Below are positions 1 to 5,003 of a DNA stretch of 5,003 nucleotides, one piece after another. Origin of the DNA: JBEVEP01 sp040512755 (lineage in GTDB: Bacteria > Pseudomonadota > Alphaproteobacteria > Rhizobiales > Rhizobiaceae); NCBI GenBank assembly GCA_040512755.1, contig JBEVEP010000287.1:1-5003 (forward strand), written 5' to 3'. Position 1 is the first letter of the stretch, and each line of letters begins with the position of its first letter. The notes under the pieces were generated by a model that saw only the letters and a list, made by a program, of their open reading frames with translations, did not search any database and was not told where the DNA came from. Made by a program: the position numbers and the translations under genes.

Positions 1-365
1 CGGTCGTGATCGTCAACAAGAAGCTCAGAACGTCCGATCTCTACCCGCTGTCCAAAACACCGCTCAAATTGCTGCTCGATGACCGCATCGACCTGTCGGG
101 AAGCCGGGTGAAAAGCATCAAGGAAGACGCCGACACCGTCACGATCCTGCTTGCCGACAAATCGGTATTCGGAAGCTCGCGGATCACCATGATTTTCGAT
201 GCTAAGAGCTATGATCTGCGCCAGTGGACCATCACCGATGCCCAGGGCAAGGATACGACGGTCCTGGTCGACAATGTCAAGCAAGGCGTACAACTCGACG
301 CCAGCCTGTTCAAGATCGACTATAAGATGAACTACGAAGTCAACCGTAAGAACACCGACCGCTGA
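1..365 (+). CDS. lolA: LolA-like outer-membrane lipoprotein carrier, C-terminal part (5' end outside window)
   Basis: The reading frame is open from the left edge (first full codon at 3) to TGA at 363-365, so the gene begins upstream; about 120 residues are visible. LolA proteins are periplasmic chaperones that carry lipoproteins from the LolCDE transporter to the outer membrane. The visible part has the alternating beta-strand style of the LolA fold: SRITMIFDAKSYDLRQWTI, then a DAQGKDTTVLV strand, then a final strand around DASLFKIDYK. The pattern of F-D-x(4)-L-x-x-W followed by D-x-Q-G is typical of the family's C-terminal half. The tail after FKIDYK, about 15 polar residues, is longer than in enterobacterial LolA. 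The next gene on the same strand is xthA, 153 bp away; lolA followed by xthA is a common order in this bacterial order. The apparent GTG start at position 6 is internal, not a real start. The family call is by recognition of the C-terminal part only. Confidence 0.8.
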   Translation, partial: VVIVNKKLRTSDLYPLSKTPLKLLLDDRIDLSGSRVKSIKEDADTVTILLADKSVFGSSRITMIFDAKSYDLRQWTITDAQGKDTTVLVDNVKQGVQLDASLFKIDYKMNYEVNRKNTDR

Positions 366-481
366 TCCATCCATTTGCTTGAACGGCGCTTCCTGGTGGC
401 GGGAAGGGTGCGGCCCGCTTGGAGCGCGACTTTGGGCGTGGCTCAGACCTCGGCGCCGTATTGCCTTTACGACCCGGCACT

Positions 482-507
482 GGCAGGTTCCGCCCGCAAT
501 TCCTGCC
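482..507 (+). other. Hairpin in the xthA leader, just before the ribosome binding site
   Basis: GGCAGG at 482-487 pairs perfectly with CCTGCC at 502-507 around a 14-base loop. It ends immediately before the GGAA (508-511) that is the likely Shine-Dalgarno for xthA at 519. No T-tract follows, so it is not a standard terminator for lolA. It could affect xthA translation or be chance in GC-rich sequence. The rest of the 366-518 gap shows no convincing gene or promoter. Confidence 0.3.
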
Positions 508-518
508 GGAAATCTCTG

Positions 519-1325
519 ATGCCCTTCTCCATCGCCACCTGGAACATCAACTCCGTGCGCCTTCGGCTGCCTATCGTAGAGCGGCTGCTGAGCGAATATG
601 CGCCGGATGTGCTATGCCTGCAGGAAACGAAATGTCCGGACGACCTGTTCCCGCACGATGCCTTCAGGCGGCTCGGCTATGAACATATAGAGATCAGCGG
701 GCAGAAGGGTTATCACGGCGTCGCAACCATTTCCCGCCGTCCCTTAGAGGTAATAGAGCGCCGCCGGTTCTGCGCTATGGAGGATTGCCGTCATATTTCG
801 ACACGGCTCTCGGCGAGCGGGAAGTCGATCCTTTTGCATAACTTCTACGTTCCGGCCGGCGGCGATGAGCCTGATCCCGAGATCAACTGGAAATTTCGCC
901 ATAAGCTCGATTTTGTGCAGGAAATGAACGCAGTGCGTGCCGATTGGAGCGACGATTCGGCTTCAATCCTGGTCGGCGACCTCAATATCGCGCCCCTCGA
1001 AAACGACGTATGGTCGCACAAGCAGCTTCTGAGAGTCGTCAGTCATACGCCTGTCGAAACCACGAATTTCGAGGCCATGCGCAAGGCCGGGGACTGGATC
1101 GACCTGATGCGGCATCTCGTTCCGGCCGATCAGAAGATTTACACATGGTGGAGCTATCGCGCCGCGAATTGGGAGCTGTCCGATCGCGGGCGGCGACTTG
1201 ACCACGTGTGGGCTTCGCAAAATGTTGTCGGCGATCTTCTCGGCATCGATGTTCTGCGCGATGCGCGCGGGTGGGAGCGTCCGTCCGACCATGTGCCGGT
1301 GATCGCCCGCTTCGCCTACGATTGA
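519..1325 (+). CDS. xthA: Exodeoxyribonuclease III (AP endonuclease, ExoIII/XthA family)
   Basis: This is the 268-residue DNA-repair nuclease that cuts abasic sites and removes nucleotides 3'->5', a Mg-dependent enzyme of the endonuclease/exonuclease/phosphatase fold in the cytoplasm. The start is ATG 519: it gives the family N-terminus (MPFSIATWNINSVRLR) and exactly the length of E. coli XthA. A longer open frame back to TTG 375 adds 48 residues with no family character. All active-site positions are visible: N9 in TWNIN, metal-binding E36 in LQETK, Y110 in HNFYVP, D154 and N156 in VGDLNIAP, W211 in YTWWSYR, D228 in GRRLDHVW and H258 in ERPSDHVPV. A weak GGAA ribosome site lies at 508-511. 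It follows the lolA-like gene on the same strand, perhaps co-transcribed, and converges with the cyclic-nucleotide-binding gene, whose stop is 3 bp away. Intact and presumably active. Confidence 0.96.
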   Translation: MPFSIATWNINSVRLRLPIVERLLSEYAPDVLCLQETKCPDDLFPHDAFRRLGYEHIEISGQKGYHGVATISRRPLEVIERRRFCAMEDCRHISTRLSASGKSILLHNFYVPAGGDEPDPEINWKFRHKLDFVQEMNAVRADWSDDSASILVGDLNIAPLENDVWSHKQLLRVVSHTPVETTNFEAMRKAGDWIDLMRHLVPADQKIYTWWSYRAANWELSDRGRRLDHVWASQNVVGDLLGIDVLRDARGWERPSDHVPVIARFAYD

Positions 1326-1328
1326 TCT

Positions 1329-1781
1329 TCAGGAAAACTTCGGAGCCAGGCTCTCGATTCGGCTGATTAACGCCTGCAGGTCGTCGGCCATGCGCCGATG
1401 AAGCGCGATCGCCACATCCGGATATTCCTCGAGGATACGACGGAAGAGTTTCCGGTTGAGGCGCAGGACTTCAGAGTCGGTTTCCGCGAAAGCGCCGGTC
1501 AGGTGCTGGGTGTCGGAAATGAGTGCGAATTCGCCAAGGAGCGACCCGGGTCCAACGGTTGCGACGATCACCTGCCCGCCGTCGCGCTCGCGATAGAGGC
1601 AAATGTGTCCACTCGCCACGACATAGGCGCCATCAGCTGTTGCCCCTTCCTGAAAAAGCTCCTTGCCGGCCGGAAGGCGCGTATTCTCCGCGCCGAAGGC
1701 CAGCAACCGAAGCTGCTCCTGCGTGAACCCGTCGAACAGATCCACGCCGGTTAAAATTCGGATGTCGTCATCCAGAGACAT
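1329..1781 (-). CDS. Stand-alone cyclic-nucleotide-binding-domain protein (Crp-like, no DNA-binding domain)
   Basis: The 150-residue product is almost entirely one cyclic-nucleotide-binding (cNMP) domain, residues about 8-125, with a short helical tail (LHRRMADDLQALISRIESL) and no helix-turn-helix, so it is not a Crp/Fnr transcription factor. Family landmarks: FDGFTQEQLRLLAF near the N-terminus, LPAGKELFQEGATADGAYVVASGHI (residues 36-60, glycines conserved) and GSLLGEFALIS at the phosphate-binding cassette (79-89). The conserved cassette Gly-Glu is present (G83, E84), but the arginine that normally binds the cyclic phosphate is His93 in a gap-free alignment with the PKA-type cassette. ATG 1781 is preferred because homologues begin M-x-L-D-D-D-I-R; an upstream TTG at 1838 adds 19 Cys/Pro-rich residues unlike the family. 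No strong ribosome site precedes 1781. In Brucella a similar gene, annotated as a cAMP-dependent kinase regulatory subunit, adjoins the otpR response regulator. Its molecular role is unknown; a cNMP-fold partner or regulator is a guess. Confidence 0.85.
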   Translation of the reverse strand: MSLDDDIRILTGVDLFDGFTQEQLRLLAFGAENTRLPAGKELFQEGATADGAYVVASGHICLYRERDGGQVIVATVGPGSLLGEFALISDTQHLTGAFAETDSEVLRLNRKLFRRILEEYPDVAIALHRRMADDLQALISRIESLAPKFS

Positions 1782-1907
1782 GGGCTGCGGCTCTGGCGCA
1801 TGGCATGTGGCGCAAACGCCGCGGATCCTGCAGGGCAAGCAATATTACTGGTCGCGCATTCGGAACGGCGCGCTTTGGTGCGCAGATCATGGCAGGCGTC
1901 CCCGGTC

Positions 1908-1985
1908 TAGAGCACGATCCCGAAAGCTTGCGGCCTTCCGCGGCATCATGCCCAAAATACAAAGCTGGAGCGAGAATATGGTCTA
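1908..1985. repeat. Decayed RIME-like palindromic intergenic repeat (78 bp)
   Basis: The left end is TAGAGC (1908-1913) and the right end GGTCTA (1980-1985), a 5-of-6 match to the inverted end GCTCTA; both ends carry TA. Inside is an imperfect hairpin: 1912-1922 (GCACGATCCCG) pairs with 1941-1951 (CGGCATCATGC) with a C/A and a C/C mismatch around an 18-base loop. After it comes an A-rich AAAATACAAAG stretch. The order (TAGAGC, half-palindrome, GAAA...TTCCG, half-palindrome, A-rich CAAAG, second part) matches the better-kept element at 3466-3567 read on its minus strand. Such elements are common between genes in rhizobia and relatives. The divergence suggests an old copy. Confidence 0.55.
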
Positions 1986-2005
1986 AAGATATCTCAATCT
2001 CGCTC
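1968..2005. repeat. 8-bp inverted repeat spanning the right edge of the decayed element
   Basis: GAGCGAGA at 1968-1975 is perfectly complementary to TCTCGCTC at 1998-2005, with 22 bases between. The intervening bases contain GATATC (1988-1993). It could fold in RNA from either strand, but there is no T-tract, so terminator function is not supported. Confidence 0.35.
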
Positions 2006-2031
2006 TCTCATGCTGAACCCCTCTCGAAAGC

Positions 2032-2045
2032 TGCGGCTTGCCGCA
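2032..2045 (-). terminator. Possible weak terminator hairpin after the response regulator
   Basis: On the minus strand TGCGG-CAAG-CCGCA forms a tight 5-bp GC-rich hairpin that starts only three bases after the response-regulator stop (2049). It is followed by GCTTTCGAG, which has only three T residues, so it is a poor intrinsic terminator. It may simply attenuate transcription into the cNMP-domain gene downstream. Confidence 0.3.
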
Positions 2046-2048
2046 ATC

Positions 2049-2732
2049 CTACGGAACCAGCTTATAACCGCCGCTTTCTGTCACAAGAATTTCCGCATTG
2101 GAAGGATCACGCTCGATCTTCTGTCGCAGGCGGTAGACATGCGTCTCCAATGTATGGGTGGTAACGCCGGAATTATAGCCCCACACTTCCTCCAGCAGCA
2201 CATCACGGGTGATGACTTTCTGATCGGCGCGATAAAGGTACTTTATGATTGACGCTTCTTTTTCCGTCAGCCGTACCTTTCCGCCCCGCTGATCGATAAG
2301 CAGTTTTTGGCTCGGCTTGAACGTATAAGGACCAACGGAAAAGGTCGCATCCTCGCTTTGCTCGTGCTGGCGCAGTTGGGCGCGGATTCGGGCAAGAAGC
2401 ACGGCAAACCGGAACGGTTTCGTCACATAATCATTCGCCCCCGCCTCAAGGCCGAGGATCGTGTCGGAATCGGTGTCATGGCCGGTCAGCATGATGATCG
2501 GCGCCTTGTACCCGCCTTTGCGCAGGATTTTCACGGCTTCCCGGCCGTCCATATCCGGCAGGCCAACATCCATGATCAGAAGGTCGATCAGACCGCCACG
2601 GGCGGTTGCGATCCCTTTGGCGGCAGTTGTTTCCTGCAACACCTCGAATTCTTCATAAAGCGACAATTGCTCGACCAGAGTAGAGCGAAGGTCGTCGTCG
2701 TCATCGACAATGAGAATGGTACGTGAGCTCAT
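2049..2732 (-). CDS. cenR: OmpR/PhoB-family response regulator, CenR/OtpR type
   Basis: This 227-residue transcription factor has an N-terminal receiver domain (about 4-120) and a C-terminal OmpR-type winged helix (about 130-227). Receiver residues are complete: acidic D10-D11, phospho-acceptor D55 in LLIMDVGLPDMDG, switch T83 in MLTGHD, and K105-P106 in YVTKPF. The effector domain shows the LTEKEASIIKYL start, the VWGYNSGVTTHTLETHVYRLRQKIE recognition-helix region and the terminal TESGGYKLV hairpin. The sequence and setting (a cNMP-domain gene next to it) resemble OtpR of Brucella, an orthologue of Caulobacter CenR; these regulators are linked to envelope integrity and cell shape and are normally phosphorylated by the kinase CenK. 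No histidine kinase gene lies in this window, so it is an orphan locally, as is common for CenR. The start ATG 2732 leaves exactly the usual short MSxRTILIVDDD lead. Only a weak GGA lies upstream. The gene is divergent from the L,D-transpeptidase. The family is certain; the symbol is by resemblance. Confidence 0.9.
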   Translation of the reverse strand: MSSRTILIVDDDDDLRSTLVEQLSLYEEFEVLQETTAAKGIATARGGLIDLLIMDVGLPDMDGREAVKILRKGGYKAPIIMLTGHDTDSDTILGLEAGANDYVTKPFRFAVLLARIRAQLRQHEQSEDATFSVGPYTFKPSQKLLIDQRGGKVRLTEKEASIIKYLYRADQKVITRDVLLEEVWGYNSGVTTHTLETHVYRLRQKIERDPSNAEILVTESGGYKLVP

Positions 2733-2831
2733 GTATGGTCCGTTTTTTCGAATTCACTAACCAGTTGACCCGCCCCCCATTATGCGGAACGTGCCTGGCG
2801 GTACAGCCATTCACGGTGATTTGCTTTCGCG
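2733..2831. promoter_or_regulatory. Divergent intergenic region between the response regulator and the L,D-transpeptidase
   Basis: These 99 bases separate two start codons facing away from each other, so promoters for both genes should lie here or overlap the coding ends. A plus-strand TTGACC at 2765-2770 resembles a -35 box, but the sequence about 17 bases on (AACGTG) is not a credible -10. The minus strand has an A-run (GAAAAAAC) just before the regulator's start. I cannot place exact promoters or a regulator site. The shared region makes control of the transpeptidase by the regulator plausible, but that is inference. Confidence 0.5.
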
Positions 2832-3407
2832 ATGAGATCATACTCCAAAAAACGTGGGCGCAATGAGGCGCGGTCAAAAAACCGGGAGGGCCATACGGTG
2901 CTTGCCGTACGGGTGAGACCTGGCCGCCCTTCGCAAGGACTGATGAACGTCTCCGGAAAGGTGTTTCCCTGCGCCCTGGGCCGTGGCGGCGTAACGGCAA
3001 ACAAGCGCGAGGGCGATGGCGGGACACCACTCGGTACGATGCGCGTGCTTTTCGGCTATTTTCGCCGCCGCCGCATCGCACCGCTGACGGGTCTGCCCAT
3101 GCAGCCAATCTCGCCTTCCCTTGGCTGGTGCGAAGTGCCGGACGACCGCAACTACAACAGGCCGGTCACGATGCCCTACCGGGCAAGCCATGAGCGGATG
3201 ATGCGGGATGACCGGCTCTACGATGCCTGTCTCGTGCTTGACTGGAATATCCGGCCACGCAAACGCGGACGCGGCAGCGCTATCTTCTTTCATCTGGCCA
3301 GACCGGGTTTCAAACCGACCGAAGGCTGTGTCGCAGTGTCGGCTCAGACCATGCTGCTCCTGTTGCCATGGCTATCGCGGAGAAGCGTGCTTCGCGTTGT
3401 GCGATAG
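2832..3407 (+). CDS. YkuD-family L,D-transpeptidase (peptidoglycan cross-linking), no visible signal peptide
   Basis: The 191-residue protein carries the YkuD catalytic domain, which makes 3-3 cross-links in peptidoglycan or links proteins to it via a cysteine nucleophile. Motifs: CALGRGGVTANKREGDGGTPLG (47-68, the strand-loop before the active site), GWCEVPDDRNYNRPV (98-112), SHERMMRDDRLYD (119-131), and the catalytic segment FFHLARPGFKPTEGCVAVS, with His154 and nucleophile Cys166 in T-E-G-C. All expected residues are present, so it should be active. The start is ATG 2832; an in-frame TGA at 2817-2819 rules out a much longer N-terminus. Residues 1-32 are strongly basic and lack a hydrophobic stretch, so there is no Sec signal or anchor, odd for an enzyme of the periplasm. 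No strong ribosome site precedes it (GGTGA at 2815-2819 is far). It is divergent from the CenR-like regulator and ends 58 bp before the repeat at 3466. Which L,D-transpeptidase paralogue it is cannot be said. Confidence 0.9.
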   Translation: MRSYSKKRGRNEARSKNREGHTVLAVRVRPGRPSQGLMNVSGKVFPCALGRGGVTANKREGDGGTPLGTMRVLFGYFRRRRIAPLTGLPMQPISPSLGWCEVPDDRNYNRPVTMPYRASHERMMRDDRLYDACLVLDWNIRPRKRGRGSAIFFHLARPGFKPTEGCVAVSAQTMLLLLPWLSRRSVLRVVR

Positions 3408-3465
3408 GCGGCGCGATTGGTCACACAGTTATCCGCTCACGGCCGAAATCAATGAGTTGCAAGTT

Positions 3466-3567
3466 TAGAGCGGTTCAGTGGTGATGAACCGCCGGACCGC
3501 CCTAACACTTTGTTTTAACGCAATTCCGGACGGAAAACCGGTTTCCACTTTTCCTGGAATTGCTCTA
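3466..3567. repeat. RIME-like palindromic element (102 bp) with TAGAGC terminal inverted repeats
   Basis: The element begins TAGAGC (3466-3471) and ends with its exact complement GCTCTA (3562-3567). It contains two hairpins. The first has an 8-bp stem, GCGGTTCA (3470-3477) with TGAACCGC (3485-3492), and a 7-base loop. The second has an 8-bp stem, GCAATTCC (3520-3527) with GGAATTGC (3556-3563), and encloses a near-palindrome around AACCGGTT (3536-3543). A spacer with TTTGTTTTAACG lies between. Two palindromes in about 100 bp with these cores match the Rhizobium intergenic mosaic elements (RIME1, roughly 106 bp) known from rhizobia. It encodes nothing. It lies between two convergent genes, so its hairpins may end or stabilise both transcripts. 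Its right end contains the stop codon of the FadL-family gene. Confidence 0.85.
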
Positions 3568-4818
3568 CCCGCCGAACTTGTAACGCACGCCGAGCGAAAT
3601 GATATCGACACTGCCTTCGGCTGTGCCCGCATAACGGAAGCCTGCCGTCGTCTCGTCCACCGGACCGTCGTCCACGAACAGGTGCGAGTAGCCAAAGTCG
3701 AGGGCAAGCTGTTCGTTCCAATTGTAGCTCGCGCCAACGCTCGCCCAAACGCGATCCGCATCCGGTAGCCGCATGGAACGGTCCTCGTCCTTGGTCGGCG
3801 CGATTTCATAGCCTAGGCCGGCCCGGAACGTCCAATTGGGATTGTACTCGTATTCGCCGCCAAGCGAGAAGAACCAGCCATCGTCGTAGTTCAGCGCCAA
3901 GTTTGAGCCGGCAGGCGAGCCAGTGAACGGCACAGTCTGGATTCGGCTCCAGTTTGTCCATTCAAAACCGCCCATGACTGTGAAGGCTTCGTTGATGCGT
4001 TGGCGCACGCCCACCGAGATCGTGTCGGGAACCTCTATGTCGGCAACGATGGGATAAGATCCCGCCCGAACGAGCGGGCGCTGGGGCGGAAATCCAATGT
4101 CGAAGGTCTGGGTGCCGTTCAACGGATGGTCGATCATCGAACGATAGCCGATGCCGATGACGGTGCCGTCGAACGGGGTCAGCGTCAGGCCGGCGACCAA
4201 CCCGATACCGACATCGTCACCTTCGAGCCGCTGCCGTGGTGGCGACGCAACGGGCAGGAGCGCTGTTTCGATATCGACATCGAAATATTCGATCTGCATG
4301 CCGATGCCGAAGCTGACCATGTCATTGAACTTGATGCCGATCATCGGGGTTGCGTTGACTGAAACCGCCTCGGCGTCCAGGTGGCTGAACATACCGACCC
4401 ATGGCGCATCCGAGGTCGTGGTCAAGCCGTATGGCGCGGTAATGCTCATGCCGATGTAGAACGCATCCGTAAGGGGCATGGCGAAATAGCCCGCGGGCAC
4501 GATGCCGGTTTCGCCGACATTGCCACCATCGCCCGTAATGCCGAGTGCCGCGAGCCGAGGATCGGACAGGTCCACATCGAGTTCCGAGCGGGGGAAAATT
4601 CCTGTCACGTTGCCCTCGACCGTCGTACGTGACACGGAGGTCACGGCCGCCGGGTTCCAGAACATCGAACTGATCGAATCGCCGGGGGCCGCCATGCCGG
4701 CGAAACTGGAGCCCTGTCCGTAAGCGGATTGCTCGCGCACCGCGAAGCCCCCCGCCTGCGCGGATGTGACCCCCACAGCGGCAATAATCACCGTCGAAGC
4801 AATGGTTAGCGCCCGCAT
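3565..4818 (-). CDS. FadL/OMPP1/TodX-family outer-membrane transport protein
   Basis: The 417-residue protein is a predicted 14-strand outer-membrane beta-barrel of the FadL family, which passes long-chain fatty acids or other hydrophobic compounds through the outer membrane. A signal peptide is clear: MRALTIASTVIIAAVGVTSAQA, cleaved after A22 (AQA). The mature protein starts GGFAVREQSAYGQGSSFAGMA, the conserved FadL N-terminal hatch (family style: G-F-x-x-x-E-Q-S-x-x-G-x-G-x-A-x-A-G), followed by the family's NPA motif in MFWNPAA (N55-P56-A57). The rest alternates aromatic and polar residues as barrel strands, e.g. FSLGGEYEYNPNWTFRAGLGYE. It ends VRYKFGG, with Phe three from the end rather than last, and a TAG stop inside the repeat at 3466-3567. 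The start ATG 4818 has a good AGGAG nine bases upstream. Substrate cannot be told from sequence. No fatty-acid genes are beside it, so a fadL symbol is withheld. Convergent with the L,D-transpeptidase. Confidence 0.93.
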   Translation of the reverse strand: MRALTIASTVIIAAVGVTSAQAGGFAVREQSAYGQGSSFAGMAAPGDSISSMFWNPAAVTSVSRTTVEGNVTGIFPRSELDVDLSDPRLAALGITGDGGNVGETGIVPAGYFAMPLTDAFYIGMSITAPYGLTTTSDAPWVGMFSHLDAEAVSVNATPMIGIKFNDMVSFGIGMQIEYFDVDIETALLPVASPPRQRLEGDDVGIGLVAGLTLTPFDGTVIGIGYRSMIDHPLNGTQTFDIGFPPQRPLVRAGSYPIVADIEVPDTISVGVRQRINEAFTVMGGFEWTNWSRIQTVPFTGSPAGSNLALNYDDGWFFSLGGEYEYNPNWTFRAGLGYEIAPTKDEDRSMRLPDADRVWASVGASYNWNEQLALDFGYSHLFVDDGPVDETTAGFRYAGTAEGSVDIISLGVRYKFGG

Positions 4819-4827
4819 ACGACTTCG

Positions 4828-4832
4828 CTCCT
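4828..4832 (-). promoter_or_regulatory. Ribosome binding site of the FadL-family gene
   Basis: Read on the minus strand this is AGGAG, followed by nine bases and ATG at 4818, in a purine-rich GGAGAGGAGCGAAG context. It is the strongest Shine-Dalgarno in the window and supports the chosen start. Confidence 0.8.
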
Positions 4833-4911
4833 CTCCATCCGTGCCCCCACCCTGCTTGGATGCAACTAGGCTTAATTAGTTTTATGCAGAATGCGGCAAA
4901 CAAACCTTACG

Positions 4912-4928
4912 GACAATCAACGATTGTC
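4912..4928. promoter_or_regulatory. Perfect 7-3-7 inverted repeat, candidate operator upstream of the FadL-family gene
   Basis: GACAATC (4912-4918) and GATTGTC (4922-4928) are exact complements around AAC. The site lies 93 bp upstream of the start codon on its 5' side, where a dimeric repressor or activator would bind. No T-tract follows on the minus strand, and the stem is short and AT-leaning, so a terminator is less likely. The regulator is unknown; it does not obviously match a FadR or CtrA site. The remaining bases 4833-5003 hold no recognisable gene. A weaker inverted repeat, GCTGCC 4936-4941 with GGCAGC 4958-4963, also occurs. Confidence 0.45.
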
Positions 4929-5003
4929 TTTCTCGGCTGCCGTCCGGAAGGAAGCTTGGCAGCTGTTGTTGTTTGGACACAGTTTCCGTGGCGGCAGTTG
5001 CGG

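Larger units (their letters stand above)
1782..2048. other. Non-coding gap between the cNMP-domain gene and the response regulator
   Basis: These 267 bases hold no open frame with family resemblance; the open frames present are unsupported. Part of it (1908-1985) is a decayed palindromic repeat, listed separately, and there are two other inverted repeats at 1968-2005 and 2032-2045. The cNMP-domain gene must be transcribed leftward from here or by read-through from the response regulator. A TAATAT on the minus strand (about 1842-1847) resembles a -10 box, but no matching -35 is evident, so no promoter is called. Confidence 0.6.

Noticed and set aside
375..518. 48-residue N-terminal extension of exonuclease III from TTG 375
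   Set aside because: The extension has no family resemblance, uses a poor start, and ATG 519 gives the standard N-terminus and the exact length of E. coli XthA.
1782..1838. 19-residue extension of the cNMP-domain protein from TTG 1838
   Set aside because: It is Cys/Pro-rich, unlike the family, and the family N-terminus begins at the ATG at 1781.
2307..2726. Long open frame on the plus strand opposite the response regulator
   Set aside because: It is a shadow of a well-conserved gene; its translation has no recognisable domain or ribosome site.
2765..2793. Sigma-70-like promoter with TTGACC at 2765-2770
   Set aside because: No acceptable -10 hexamer is found at 16-18 bases, so a lone -35-like hexamer is not enough.
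3520..3563. The second repeat hairpin as a standard intrinsic terminator for the FadL-family gene
   Set aside because: The stem is strong but overlaps the stop codon and is not followed by a T-tract on the minus strand, so it is described as part of the repeat only.
3478..3768. Open frame starting in the repeat and running opposite the FadL-family gene
   Set aside because: It begins inside a non-coding palindromic element and is antisense to a clear outer-membrane protein gene.
1..5003. CRISPR array, tRNA/rRNA, prophage, toxin-antitoxin or defence system
   Set aside because: No regularly spaced direct repeats, cloverleaf, integrase, transposase or defence-type domains are visible; the genes are core housekeeping and envelope genes.

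Overview
The window looks like ordinary core chromosome of an alphaproteobacterium of the order Hyphomicrobiales (Rhizobiales), in the Brucella / Phyllobacterium / Rhizobium neighbourhood. The evidence is the gene set and order (LolA-like carrier, exodeoxyribonuclease III, a stand-alone cyclic-nucleotide-binding protein, a CenR/OtpR-type response regulator, a YkuD L,D-transpeptidase), the protein styles, and short palindromic intergenic repeats of the RIME type found in rhizobia. No genus can be fixed by eye.

Layout. 1-365 (+): 3' end of a LolA-like outer-membrane lipoprotein carrier. 519-1325 (+): xthA, exonuclease III, 268 aa with all catalytic residues. 1329-1781 (-): a 150-aa protein that is only a cyclic-nucleotide-binding domain, converging on xthA with a 3-bp gap. 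1782-2048: non-coding, with a decayed palindromic repeat (1908-1985) and small hairpins. 2049-2732 (-): OmpR-family response regulator resembling CenR/OtpR. 2733-2831: divergent promoter region. 2832-3407 (+): YkuD-type L,D-transpeptidase with no visible signal peptide. 3466-3567: an intact 102-bp RIME-like element with terminal inverted repeats. 3565-4818 (-): FadL/OMPP1-family outer-membrane protein with a clear signal peptide. 4833-5003: its upstream region, with a perfect 7-3-7 inverted repeat that could be an operator.

Functionally most of the window concerns the cell envelope: lipoprotein delivery (LolA), peptidoglycan cross-linking (YkuD), an outer-membrane channel (FadL family), and a response regulator whose relatives control envelope genes. 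XthA is a DNA-repair gene in a conserved position next to lolA.

I see no new multi-gene system. The points most worth a second look are: the RIME-like element sits exactly on the fadL-family stop codon, and removing it with one TA copy would recreate a TAA stop at the same codon; the cyclic-nucleotide-binding domain lacks its phosphate-binding arginine; and the L,D-transpeptidase has no export signal, with an in-frame stop just upstream ruling out a longer N-terminus.
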